64,000 nucleotides of DNA, taken from UBA1783 sp033808805. GTDB taxonomy: Bacteria > Bacillota_I > Bacilli_A > Erysipelotrichales > Erysipelotrichaceae. Position 1 is the stretch's first letter; the number at the start of each line of letters is the position of its first letter. The stretch covers positions 1 to 64,000 of the forward strand of contig JAPXMY010000009.1 of assembly GCA_033808805.1 (NCBI GenBank), given 5' to 3'. The translations under genes and the position numbers were made by a program. Below the pieces are notes generated by a model. The model saw only the letters and a list, made by a program, of their open reading frames with translations. It ran no database searches and was not told the origin of the DNA. Positions 17,754 through 26,110 of the stretch are shown here, piece after piece.

Positions 17754-18842
17754 ATGAGATATTTAATTGAAAAACTGATTTTTGGTCCAATTGGTTTAAT
17801 AATTCTTATAATCTTGGGATTAGTTGTTTTCTTATTTTTTTCCAAAAAGAAAGAGGAAAACATACCTATGACAGGACAGCATCACTACAGCAATGATCCA
17901 AATGCCCCTAAAGATATTGAATCTTTGGATTTAATTTATTTCTCTCTTTATTCGATAGGCACCAGCATTCAGGAGAATGATTTTGTCTATGGTGCCAGTT
18001 TACTGGAAATTACTTTAAGCATTTACGATGAAAAGGATGAATATATATTAAAAAAAGCTAAAGATCAGTTAAAAGAATTTCAAGAATCCGGTTATATGCT
18101 CTGGTTAACCGTTTCCAATAAAACATCTGAAGATTATGTCAGTTTTAATATACCTGTTGACAAAAAATTTGTTGAGGAATTTGCTCTTTTGGTAAGGCAA
18201 TCAACCATAATGACTCTAAATGGAAGGGTTGACTGGACTGATGGCATACCAGTTGATACTGGTCAGCTTATCTTAGCAGCCAGATATCAGACAAACGAAA
18301 AATTAAGTATTTCAATAAATGGAAAAGCTCCTTCAAGTCAAGAAAAAAACTTATTTACCAAATTGAAGCCTCTTTTTATCAAAATAATGCTGGAAAATAA
18401 TGCTGACTATATACCGCTATTAAACTACGATAGAACAATTATTAATGCCCAGGATCTTATCAGTTCAATCCATATCAGCCAAGAGCATCCAACACTTTTA
18501 AATACCTTCAATTTCAATTTAGAAATAAATGATAAAAAAGCTTATTTATCAGGCAAGTTTACTGATTATGATGGTACTTTCAGCTGTGAAACTGCAGAAA
18601 TTAAACAGTCTGATCTAGAAATACTTTTAAATGGACTTATCAGTAACAGGTATGTTCTTGTGACTGATAGTTTTGAACATAAAAATAATGTTGATATACT
18701 TGAAGACGGTATTTTTTCCTTCTACATACATTTTAACGGAATAGATAAAGGTTTTAAGCCCTACTATGGCAGTTTTGATGAAGGTACTGCAGATGTAATT
18801 TGTATTTTCCAGCAGCTGGTTAAAAAATATAATAGCAAATAA
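17754..18842 (+). CDS. membrane-anchored protein of unknown function
   Basis: A 362-residue protein I do not recognise. One membrane segment at about 10-30 (GPIGLIILIILGLVVFLFF) is followed by KKK, so the bulk could face the cytoplasm under the positive-inside rule. The rest is a soluble alpha/beta region with two similar-looking stretches, LNGRVDWTDGIP (about 155-166) and LSGKFTDYDGTF (about 262-273), which may mark a duplicated domain. Clear Shine-Dalgarno GGAGGG before the ATG. It stands alone: upstream is a divergent hydrolase gene, and 127 bases follow before the M20 peptidase gene. Confidence 0.7.
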   Translation: MRYLIEKLIFGPIGLIILIILGLVVFLFFSKKKEENIPMTGQHHYSNDPNAPKDIESLDLIYFSLYSIGTSIQENDFVYGASLLEITLSIYDEKDEYILKKAKDQLKEFQESGYMLWLTVSNKTSEDYVSFNIPVDKKFVEEFALLVRQSTIMTLNGRVDWTDGIPVDTGQLILAARYQTNEKLSISINGKAPSSQEKNLFTKLKPLFIKIMLENNADYIPLLNYDRTIINAQDLISSIHISQEHPTLLNTFNFNLEINDKKAYLSGKFTDYDGTFSCETAEIKQSDLEILLNGLISNRYVLVTDSFEHKNNVDILEDGIFSFYIHFNGIDKGFKPYYGSFDEGTADVICIFQQLVKKYNSK

Positions 18843-18888
18843 TCAATCCCCAGTAACCTAACTTTTTAAAATCAAGGATCGGTTTTTC

Positions 18889-18902
18889 AATATCGCGATA
18901 TT
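18889..18902. promoter_or_regulatory. 14-base perfect palindrome, candidate operator
   Basis: AATATCGCGATATT reads the same on both strands and lies about 65 bases ahead of the M20 peptidase start, just upstream of an AT-rich stretch containing TATAAT. It may be a repressor site. No regulator gene is adjacent. Confidence 0.35.
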
Positions 18903-18969
18903 ATACTTTTAGATTTCAATTTCGTCTTTAATAACATATAATAAAATAAATTGAAGGAGAATACTTTGT

Positions 18970-20409
18970 ATGGAATTTATCTTAATTATTTTACTTATTA
19001 TTACTGTATTGTTGACAATAGCTTTAATAAGAACCCTGTTGCTTGGAAACAAAGAAACATTTTACGCCTACTCAACTGATCAGGAAAGGATTGATTTATA
19101 CTCTGAAAAACTTTCAAAGTTGATTCAATATGAAACAATTTCCTATCGTGATAAACCTGATGTAGAAAAATTTAGAGGTTTCCATAAAGTTATTGAAGAA
19201 TTATATCCCAATGTCTTTAAACATCTGGAAAAAATTGAAATTGATGGCAATCTGATGATGAAGTGGAAAGGAACTGATCCAAGTCTGGACCCAATTATTA
19301 TGATTTCTCATCAGGATGTCGTTGAAGCTACCGGTGAGTGGATTTATCCACCTTTCTCTGGAACAATTGCCGATGGTAAAGTCTGGGGAAGAGGGGCCGG
19401 AGATATAAAAGTTGGAATTATGAGTTTCTATCAGGCAGTGGAAGAACTATTAAAAGAAGGTTATACGCCTAAGTGCGATGTTTACCTGGGTTCAAGCTGT
19501 ACTGAAGAAATTGGTGGTGATGGTGCTCCAAAAATGGCTAACTGGTTTAAAGAAAGAGGAATTAAATTATACCTGTTATCTGATGAAGGTGGCAGCATTG
19601 TTTCTGATCCAATTATCGGAATTAAGGGCAACTTTGCGGCTATTGGCATTTTCGAAAAAGGTTATGGAGATCTGAAAATTGTCGCAAAAAGCCATGGCGG
19701 TCACTCCTCTACTCCCCCAAAAAACAGCCCTATTGCTCGTTTGGCCAAGTTTATTACTGATGTTGAAAACAATAATCCCTTCAAGGTCAGATTTTCAGAA
19801 GCCGTTGATGCTATGCTGACTAACCTGGCACCATACAGTTCCAGTTTCATATTAAAGTTTATTATGAGTAATTTATGGTTATTCAAACCTGTTTTAAAAC
19901 TTATTCTGCCAGCTATTTCTCCTCATGCAGCAGCAATGTTGCAAACAACTATCTGCTTCACTATGGCTAAGGGTTCAGATGGTTATAATGTTATCCCGCA
20001 AGAAGCTTATGTGACAGCTAACTTGAGATATATTCCTCATCAGTCTACTGATGAAGCAAATAAAATAGTTATGGAAATTGCTAAAAAACATGATTTAGAA
20101 GTTGAAACAGTCATTGCTGGCTATCCTTCAAAACCATTGGACTTAAAAGGTCCACAATATAATATGGTTGTAGATACTATTAATAAAGTATTCCCTGGTG
20201 TAGGCATTATGCCATATGTTGTCACTGGGGGAACCGATTCCAGATTTTTTGCGGAAGTCTGTGATAACTGTGTCAGGTTTGCTCCAGTTAACTATACTGC
20301 AGAACAGTTAAAAGGTATGCATGGCTTAAATGAAAATATTGATCAGGGATGTTTGCCAATGGCAATTGACTGGTATAAAGAATTGATCAAAGCTCAGGAA
20401 AAAAGATAA
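18970..20409 (+). CDS. M20-family metallopeptidase, PM20D1/carboxypeptidase S-like, membrane-anchored
   Basis: A 479-residue di-zinc M20 peptidase with an N-terminal membrane segment (about 3-24). The zinc and catalytic residues are visible: SHQDVV (His114, Asp116), GRGAGDIK (Asp145), TEEIGG (Glu179 base, Glu180 ligand), SDEGG and the C-terminal MHGLNENI histidine. Size and order match carboxypeptidase S / PM20D1, which release or condense N-acyl amino acids and peptides. An insert with membrane-like hydrophobicity at about 297-318 is unusual for a soluble enzyme and lies in the dimerisation lid. Convergent with mntP. Confidence 0.88.
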   Translation: MEFILIILLIITVLLTIALIRTLLLGNKETFYAYSTDQERIDLYSEKLSKLIQYETISYRDKPDVEKFRGFHKVIEELYPNVFKHLEKIEIDGNLMMKWKGTDPSLDPIIMISHQDVVEATGEWIYPPFSGTIADGKVWGRGAGDIKVGIMSFYQAVEELLKEGYTPKCDVYLGSSCTEEIGGDGAPKMANWFKERGIKLYLLSDEGGSIVSDPIIGIKGNFAAIGIFEKGYGDLKIVAKSHGGHSSTPPKNSPIARLAKFITDVENNNPFKVRFSEAVDAMLTNLAPYSSSFILKFIMSNLWLFKPVLKLILPAISPHAAAMLQTTICFTMAKGSDGYNVIPQEAYVTANLRYIPHQSTDEANKIVMEIAKKHDLEVETVIAGYPSKPLDLKGPQYNMVVDTINKVFPGVGIMPYVVTGGTDSRFFAEVCDNCVRFAPVNYTAEQLKGMHGLNENIDQGCLPMAIDWYKELIKAQEKR

Positions 20410-20435
20410 AAGGTTGGAAAATTCCAACCTTTCAT

Positions 20436-21023
20436 TTACATAAATACACCTTTAATCCAGATTCTTATTCCAATAAAGATTAATATCAATCCACCAACCA
20501 GTGAGGCTCTATTCGATAATTTCGTCCCAAATTTCTGGCCTGTTTTTACTCCAATATAACTTATAAAAAAAGTTACAGCTGCAATAATAGATGCTTCATA
20601 AAAAGCAAATCTAAAATTATAGTTAGAAATTGTAAAACCAACACTTAAAGCATCAATAGATGTGGCAATCCCTTGAAGCAGCAAACCAGCAATTGACAGC
20701 TCTTCCAGCTTACAATCTTCTTCTTTGCATTGAAAGCATTCAATTATCATTTTTCCTCCAATGTATAAAAGTAAGATTAAGGCAATCCAGGGAATAAACT
20801 TTTGCAAGCCAACAAAGACTATTGTAACAGTATGAATACAAAACCAGCCAATCAAAGGCATCAGTCCTTGAAACAGACCAAAAGTTATCGCTATCAGGTT
20901 GATCTTTGCATTCTTCATTTTTGGTTCGTTCAATCCATTGGCCAGCGAAACTGAAAAAGCATCCATCGCTAAACCTATGCCAAAAAGCAATGCATTACTC
21001 AAAAACAATAAATCAAACTTCAT
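20436..21023 (-). CDS. mntP: manganese efflux pump MntP
   Basis: A 195-residue, six-segment membrane protein made of two similar halves, with the paired motifs GLAMDAFSVSLANG (about 17-30) and GIATSIDALSVGFTI (about 118-132) that give the buried Asp residues of MntP (YebN). It exports Mn2+. The cysteine-rich CKEEDCKLEE loop between the halves is not universal. The gene is preceded by a structured leader with a terminator that looks like the yybP-ykoY Mn2+ riboswitch, as is typical of mntP. Confidence 0.92.
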   Translation of the reverse strand: MKFDLLFLSNALLFGIGLAMDAFSVSLANGLNEPKMKNAKINLIAITFGLFQGLMPLIGWFCIHTVTIVFVGLQKFIPWIALILLLYIGGKMIIECFQCKEEDCKLEELSIAGLLLQGIATSIDALSVGFTISNYNFRFAFYEASIIAAVTFFISYIGVKTGQKFGTKLSNRASLVGGLILIFIGIRIWIKGVFM

Positions 21024-21044
21024 AGCTCTATCCTCTAAAATAAA

Positions 21045-21064
21045 ACTCAGCTTTTTTGCTGAGT
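21045..21064 (-). terminator. leader terminator (riboswitch expression platform) of mntP
   Basis: Seven-base stem ACTCAGC/GCTGAGT followed on the minus strand by TTTTATTTT, ending about 20 bases before the mntP start. It would stop transcription in the leader unless an upstream antiterminator forms. Confidence 0.75.
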
Positions 21065-21067
21065 GAA

Positions 21068-21190
21068 TCTGTCCTCTGAGACATTTATAGCTTTAACTAT
21101 AGATGCGTCTCATTATCTATAACAAGCCTGACACTATAATTAGTCTGTAAGCTTGGTGAACCAGCATCTTAACTACTCTTTTATGAGCGT
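21068..21190 (-). ncRNA. candidate yybP-ykoY Mn2+ riboswitch
   Basis: Reading the minus strand, the leader has GAGTAG (complement of 21173-21178), a stem CCAAGC...GCTTG with an inner GAC/GTC pair, and ATGAGAC (complement of 21107-21113). These correspond to the L1 GAGUAG and 3' elements of the yybP-ykoY class, and the next gene is mntP, its standard target. A second hairpin (TGAGAC/GTCTCA, 21077-21112) can compete with the 3' element, and a terminator follows. I could not draw a convincing P1 helix, so the call is tentative. Confidence 0.55.
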
Positions 21191-21248
21191 CATAATTATC
21201 ACATACAATAAATAAAAATACAATCCTTTTTTTAAAAAAAACAAAATT

Positions 21249-21283
21249 AAAAAAATCTGACCAGGATTTATTTCCTGGTCAGA
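21249..21283 (-). terminator. terminator of the lysophospholipase-like gene
   Basis: Perfect 11-base stem TCTGACCAGGA (21256-21266) / TCCTGGTCAGA (21273-21283), with a long T run on the minus strand. Confidence 0.88.
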
Positions 21284-21373
21284 AGTCTATTTTTAAATTA
21301 GATTGCCAGCATGGCATTTCATTTTTCTAGACAATTTAAAAAAATTACGTTTCAAAATGTATTCAGTTCGATT

Positions 21374-22315
21374 TTATTCTTCTGCTTCTAGTACAAACTC
21401 CATAAATTCGATAATACCGTCTTCTACATCCCATTTCAAATCATCATAATTATGAATTTCATGGCGATATCCCGAATATAAAACAGTTTCAACATAGTGC
21501 CCTGTATCAATCAGCCAGTTACTGACCTGATATACCCCTTCACCATATTGACCAACAGGATCCTGATCACCTGCAATATTATAGATTGGTAAATCTACTG
21601 GAACTTTTTTAGCCCATTCTTTAGAACCTACAGCTTCCAGCATTAAGACAAAATCATAAGCTGATTTTAATAATGTTGGTTTAGTGAAGGCGTCAAATGG
21701 ATCATGAGCATGGTCATATTGAACATATTCATCATGACAGATCCACTCATTGCCAAATCTGATGTTTTCTTCACATCTTTCAATCATCCAACCCAGCAGC
21801 TTACCAATTTCTTCTGCTCCAGACTCATTTCCCTTACCTTCAGCCAAGGCTTTTTCTAATCGTACCTTACTTTCTTCTAATCCAGGAAATGGCCCACTGG
21901 TTCCACACAGAATACAGCCAGCTAATTCATCACCATATTTTGTAATATAGTCTCTTGCGATAAATGATCCCATACTATGTCCATAGAGGAAATAGGGTAA
22001 ATCAGGATACATTTCTTTTACAGTTCTGGTCAATGTATATTCATCTTCCATCATCGTGCGATAACCTTTATCACCCCAATCACCCCAGGTACCTGGATTT
22101 TCAACTGCTGTTTTGCCATGACCTACATGATCATCAGCTGCTACAATAAATCCAGCATCCATCATAGATACAATCATGTGGAGATATCTTCTAGAATGCT
22201 CACCAAAACCATGAACTATTTGTAGAATACCTTTTGGTTCGCATGCAGGAACATAAATCCAGCCTTTAACATGATCTCTTTCATTATAAGAAAGAAAACT
22301 AACTTCATGTAACAT
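21374..22315 (-). CDS. alpha/beta hydrolase, lysophospholipase/monoacylglycerol lipase-like
   Basis: A 313-residue hydrolase with IVHGFGEHSRRY (oxyanion region), the nucleophile elbow GHSMGS near 114, a catalytic Asp in AGDQDPVG and a His in YRHEIHNY. The combination HGFGEHS + GHSMGS is typical of PldB/monoglyceride lipase-like Serine hydrolase 4 family proteins. No signal peptide. Monocistronic, with its own strong terminator. The lipid or other ester substrate is not readable. Confidence 0.86.
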   Translation of the reverse strand: MLHEVSFLSYNERDHVKGWIYVPACEPKGILQIVHGFGEHSRRYLHMIVSMMDAGFIVAADDHVGHGKTAVENPGTWGDWGDKGYRTMMEDEYTLTRTVKEMYPDLPYFLYGHSMGSFIARDYITKYGDELAGCILCGTSGPFPGLEESKVRLEKALAEGKGNESGAEEIGKLLGWMIERCEENIRFGNEWICHDEYVQYDHAHDPFDAFTKPTLLKSAYDFVLMLEAVGSKEWAKKVPVDLPIYNIAGDQDPVGQYGEGVYQVSNWLIDTGHYVETVLYSGYRHEIHNYDDLKWDVEDGIIEFMEFVLEAEE

Positions 22316-22495
22316 AAAGCACCTCCTATTATTTATTAAGTTTTCTTTTTTTACTACCTTAATTATAACATGATAACAGGGTTAAATATTTTAAATCTAA
22401 ACTAAGTTTCAGCAATTTTAAAATGTTTTATCAGATTTTTATAACCTTATGTTTGACCTTTTACTTAATCTTTACCCTGCATAGCGATAAAAGGT

Positions 22496-22524
22496 TTCAA
22501 TAATCAGTTAAAATAGCCTATAAT
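22496..22524 (+). promoter_or_regulatory. promoter of the SLC45-like MFS gene
   Basis: -35 TTCAAT (22496-22501), 17-base spacer, perfect -10 TATAAT (22519-22524), 25 bases before the ATG. Confidence 0.5.
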
Positions 22525-22548
22525 AGATAAAGAAATAGGAGAATTAAT

Positions 22549-23883
22549 ATGAAACTTAACAATAGACAAACGTTTATGGTTGGATTAGCATTCTTGTCAA
22601 TCTGTGCCTTCTGGCAACTGTATGACAGTATTATCCCGCTGATTCTAACTACAACCTTCAAAATGAATGAAACCATATCAGGAGCTATTATGGCTATCGA
22701 TAATGTTTTAGCTTTATTTTTATTACCTTTCTTTGGTGCTCTATCGGACAAAACCAATACCAGAATTGGTAAAAGAATGCCATTCATTTTATTCGGCACT
22801 GGATGTGCAGTTATCTTGATGAATTTGTTGCCACTTATTGACAACAGTTATTACAACAATCCATCACCATTCAAGTTGGCATCATTTGTAATAGTGTTAG
22901 GAGTTCTTTTAGTCGCTATGGGAATCTATCGCTCTCCTGCGGTAGCTTTAATGCCTGATGTTACCCCAAAACCATTACGTTCTAAAGCTAATGCTATTAT
23001 CAACCTGATGGGAGCTGTCGGTGGTATTATCTATCTGGCAATTGCTGCTGTTATGTATCCTAATGCTAAAACCGCTGGCTTGGCTCATATCAATTATCAA
23101 CCTTTATTTATGGCTGTATCAGCAATTATGTTTGTTTCAGTTGGTTTGTTATTCCTTTTTGTTAATGAACCAAAACTGGTTGAGAAAAATAAAGAATTGG
23201 AAAAACAGCATCCTGAATGGAACCTGGCTGAGGATGATGGTTCAGGAACCGAAAAACTTCCAAAAGAAGTAAAGAGATCACTGATGTTTTTGCTTGCCTC
23301 AATTGCTCTATGGTTTACAGGTTACAATGCCGTAACAACCTGGTTTACAACCTATGTCAATGTTGTTATGGGTCAAGGTTTAGGTGGAGCCAGTACCTGT
23401 CTTTTAATCGCAACTGCTGGAGCCATTGTTTCTTATATTCCAGTTGGAAATCTGGCAACAAAATATGGCCGTAAGAAAATGATCAGATTTGGTACAATAT
23501 TGCTATCTGCCTGCTTTGCTCTTGGATTTGTCTTAACAAGTCTGTCAAACACTATTAATATACCAATGTTTATAACTTTTGCCTTGGTAGGATTTGCCTG
23601 GGCTTCTATCAATGTCAACTCTTTACCAATGGTCGTTGAAATGTGTAAAGGTGCTGATATTGGTAAATTTACTGGTTATTACTATACAGCCAGTATGGCA
23701 GCTCAAATTGTTACTCCAATTGTTGCAGGTACACTGATGAGATTAATTGACTACAAGATATTATTTATTTACTCAGCAATATTTGTTCTATTATCATATT
23801 TAACAATGGCTCAGGTAAAACATGGTGACCAAAAGGTAGAAGCTAAAAAAGGCTTGGCTGCTTTTGAAAACATGGATGACTAA
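22549..23883 (+). CDS. MFS transporter, sugar:H+ symporter (SLC45/GPH-like)
   Basis: A 444-residue protein with about twelve membrane segments. MAIDNVLALFLLPFFGALSDKT carries the conserved Asp and the GxLSD loop of MFS proteins, followed by RIGKRMPF, which is characteristic of the SLC45/plant sucrose-carrier-like branch. It should take up a disaccharide or related sugar with protons. A cytoplasmic loop of about 45 residues sits between the halves. Own promoter and terminator, so a single-gene unit. Confidence 0.86.
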   Translation: MKLNNRQTFMVGLAFLSICAFWQLYDSIIPLILTTTFKMNETISGAIMAIDNVLALFLLPFFGALSDKTNTRIGKRMPFILFGTGCAVILMNLLPLIDNSYYNNPSPFKLASFVIVLGVLLVAMGIYRSPAVALMPDVTPKPLRSKANAIINLMGAVGGIIYLAIAAVMYPNAKTAGLAHINYQPLFMAVSAIMFVSVGLLFLFVNEPKLVEKNKELEKQHPEWNLAEDDGSGTEKLPKEVKRSLMFLLASIALWFTGYNAVTTWFTTYVNVVMGQGLGGASTCLLIATAGAIVSYIPVGNLATKYGRKKMIRFGTILLSACFALGFVLTSLSNTINIPMFITFALVGFAWASINVNSLPMVVEMCKGADIGKFTGYYYTASMAAQIVTPIVAGTLMRLIDYKILFIYSAIFVLLSYLTMAQVKHGDQKVEAKKGLAAFENMDD

Positions 23884-23887
23884 AATT

Positions 23888-23922
23888 AAAGGATTCAGAA
23901 ATTTAAATCTGAATCCTTTTTT
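23888..23922. terminator. bidirectional terminator
   Basis: Twelve-base stem AAAGGATTCAGA (23888-23899) / TCTGAATCCTTT (23909-23920) with T run; lies between convergent genes. Confidence 0.88.
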
Positions 23923-23923
23923 A

Positions 23924-24424
23924 CTATTTTCTTCTAATGTACCTTAATTGGCAGGTTTTTCCACCATTGGCAATGGTATCCGGTAAATCAAGTTCCACAC
24001 CAAAGGCTTCACCGATTCCCCTGTCTCCACACATGGCATAATCACACATTTTCGCAATCTGCTCATCAGTGCAACCCTGCTTCTGCCAGGCCTTAACCAG
24101 TGGACAGTAATGAAAATCAATATCTAAATGATCATCATCACATCTCAGGATATCCATCTCAAATACCTTTTGGGCAAAGAAACCAAATAAAGCTTTCTTT
24201 AGACCGGTCAGTGAATTTCCTTTACCACCCTTTTCTTTTAAAAGATCACCCTGATAAAGTCCACATCTTTTTACTGCTGCTGGAGCAAACTCTTCAGGTT
24301 TTAAACCTTTTTTATTTGCTTCATCCAGCAATAGATACAGCCACAAAGCTCGATGTTCCAACAATTCTCTAATTGCTACAATTAAAGGATTTTTAACTTT
24401 AGCTTCATTAACTATTTTACTCAT
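23924..24424 (-). CDS. L-2-amino-thiazoline-4-carboxylate hydrolase family protein
   Basis: A 166-residue protein with the C-terminal signature DFHYCPLVKAWQKQGC...MCDYAMCGDRGIGEAF typical of the ATC-hydrolase family (PF14196 type), in which cysteine and histidine residues of HYCPL and the MCGDRG motif are conserved. The founding Pseudomonas enzyme opens the thiazoline ring to make L-cysteine derivatives; most gut homologues have no tested activity. It follows the membrane-anchored alpha/beta hydrolase gene by 14 bases and is probably co-transcribed. A second, divergent member is encoded at 36839-37354. Confidence 0.82.
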   Translation of the reverse strand: MSKIVNEAKVKNPLIVAIRELLEHRALWLYLLLDEANKKGLKPEEFAPAAVKRCGLYQGDLLKEKGGKGNSLTGLKKALFGFFAQKVFEMDILRCDDDHLDIDFHYCPLVKAWQKQGCTDEQIAKMCDYAMCGDRGIGEAFGVELDLPDTIANGGKTCQLRYIRRK

Positions 24425-24438
24425 ATTACTTCCCCCTT

Positions 24439-25386
24439 TTAGTTATATTTATCCATAAACATTTCAATCTGTCTGAAATATTCATCTTCATTAACCACAT
24501 TGGCAGCTGCATGACCGGCATTTTCAACAATCAGCAGATGTTTTTCATTGCTGCATGCGGCATACATATCTGCAGTCATTGCCGCTGGAACATAGTTATC
24601 CTTATTTCCTGAAATAAACAGAATTGGATATTTACTTTCACTCACCTCTTTTATACCATCACTTTTGCCATAATCAACTTTAGCTAATACCAGTGAGAAT
24701 AAACTGGCGAAAGATCCAACTGGAAAATAAGGCACCTTGAAGGCTCTTTTCATCATTGCCTGAGTTATTGCTCTACAGGATGTAAAGCCACAATCTTCAA
24801 TGATTCCTTTAACATTTTCCATCTTTTTATTACAGGTATGAATTACTGCTGCTCCGCCCATTGAAACACCATGCAAGAATACACTTGTTTCAGGATACAT
24901 TTCATTAATCTTTTTTACCCAATATATAATATCATATTGGTCTAATTCTCCAAAACCAACATATCTTCCTTCACTTCGATGATGAGCTCTGTTTTCCAAA
25001 GCCAGGATATTACATTTTCTTTTTAAATAGACTTTCGATATTCCACCAAAATCACTGGCGGCTGAACTTTTATAACCATGAACCAGAATAACGGTTTCTT
25101 TAGTATTTTCACCTTCTAATAAATTGGCATACAGATTAAGTCCATCAAAGGATTTGATGGTCAGTGTTTTAAAAGGTAGTTTATTGAAACTGTCAAGATG
25201 TTTCAATCTATATTCTTCACGTCTTCTTGTTGTTGGATGCATCACGTTATTTGGATCATCAATATCATCATCTGCAAATGGCAATTTCAAATCAGGATCC
25301 ATCACCAATCTGAAGACATAATAACCAAAGTAAGTGATTGCACCTAAAACAAGCAATAGCGCCGCAATTATAAACCACTTCATCAA
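24439..25386 (-). CDS. membrane-anchored alpha/beta hydrolase
   Basis: A 315-residue protein with an N-terminal membrane segment (about 4-26) and an alpha/beta hydrolase domain: VILVHGYKSSAASDFG (oxyanion), nucleophile elbow GVSMGG (about 170-175), acid in SGNKDNYVP and His in NAGHAAAN. Similar proteins in Bacillota (YqkD-like, often with this anchored form) are called lysophospholipase-like, without a proven substrate. The active domain is probably outside the membrane, judging by the short positive-poor N-terminus, but this is uncertain. Upstream partner of the ATC-hydrolase-like gene. Confidence 0.83.
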   Translation of the reverse strand: MMKWFIIAALLLVLGAITYFGYYVFRLVMDPDLKLPFADDDIDDPNNVMHPTTRRREEYRLKHLDSFNKLPFKTLTIKSFDGLNLYANLLEGENTKETVILVHGYKSSAASDFGGISKVYLKRKCNILALENRAHHRSEGRYVGFGELDQYDIIYWVKKINEMYPETSVFLHGVSMGGAAVIHTCNKKMENVKGIIEDCGFTSCRAITQAMMKRAFKVPYFPVGSFASLFSLVLAKVDYGKSDGIKEVSESKYPILFISGNKDNYVPAAMTADMYAACSNEKHLLIVENAGHAAANVVNEDEYFRQIEMFMDKYN

Positions 25387-25537
25387 ATCACCGTAAATTT
25401 CTTTCTATTTTCATTATACTTCATTTCAGTCAACATTATAAAGTACGAAATCACATAAAATCACAATTGCATTTCATCAATTATTTGGTATATTTATAGA
25501 GGTTATTATTAATACCAAAGAAAAAGAGGCAATTTAT

Positions 25538-26026
25538 ATGAAAAAATTATTAACAATCTGGCTATTGACTGCTATGCTGCTGGCAACAGCTGGATGTACA
25601 AAACCAAACAAAGAGGAAAATAAAAGTTCTGGACAAATCTTGTTAACCGCATTTGAAAAAGCCGTTAATGAAAATCCTGCTGCTAATTCTGAAGAGCTGG
25701 CTAACATTATAATCGAAAATGAAATTATCAGATTTTCACCGATGGTAATGCCTGTCACTGAAGACTGGCTGATGGGATTTGCTTCAGAAACTATCGAAGG
25801 CTTTAAGGAAGCTGCTTTATTTGGCCCATCAATATCAACCATTCCTTTTTTAGGATATATCTTCATTTTAGAAGATGGCACTGATGTCAGCAGTTTTATT
25901 GAAAACTTAAAAACTAAGGCTGATTTAAACTGGAACATCTGTACTTCAGCTGAAGAAGTAACTGTCGGAAATGTTGGACAAGTCGTATTCTTTTTAATGT
26001 GTAATAAAGACATTAATGCAGAATAA
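25538..26026 (+). CDS. small lipoprotein of unknown function
   Basis: A 162-residue protein with a type II signal peptide: MKKLLTIWLLTAMLLATAGC, lipid-modified Cys at 20. The mature part has about 140 residues with no motif I recognise; it is acidic at first and mixed alpha/beta afterwards, with two later cysteines (about 134 and 156). It precedes the MBOAT gene by 84 bases, but a hairpin with a T tail lies between, so it is only partly linked to that operon. It may be an accessory to polymer acylation; this is inference from position only. Confidence 0.72.
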   Translation: MKKLLTIWLLTAMLLATAGCTKPNKEENKSSGQILLTAFEKAVNENPAANSEELANIIIENEIIRFSPMVMPVTEDWLMGFASETIEGFKEAALFGPSISTIPFLGYIFILEDGTDVSSFIENLKTKADLNWNICTSAEEVTVGNVGQVVFFLMCNKDINAE

Positions 26027-26059
26027 TTGTTATTTTAGTCAAATTGGCAAATAAAAAAG

Positions 26060-26090
26060 AAATCGATCACACTTTCTGTGCTCGATTTTC
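26060..26090 (+). terminator. weak terminator or processing hairpin before the MBOAT gene
   Basis: Imperfect stem AAATCGA-CACA / TGTG-TCGATTT with a short TTTTC tail, between the lipoprotein and MBOAT genes. Confidence 0.5.
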
Positions 26091-26110
26091 TATCTAGGAG
26101 AGTACAAACT

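Noticed and set aside
25534..26013. 159-codon frame antisense to the lipoprotein gene
   Set aside because: The plus-strand reading has a signal peptide and lipobox; the antisense one has no features.
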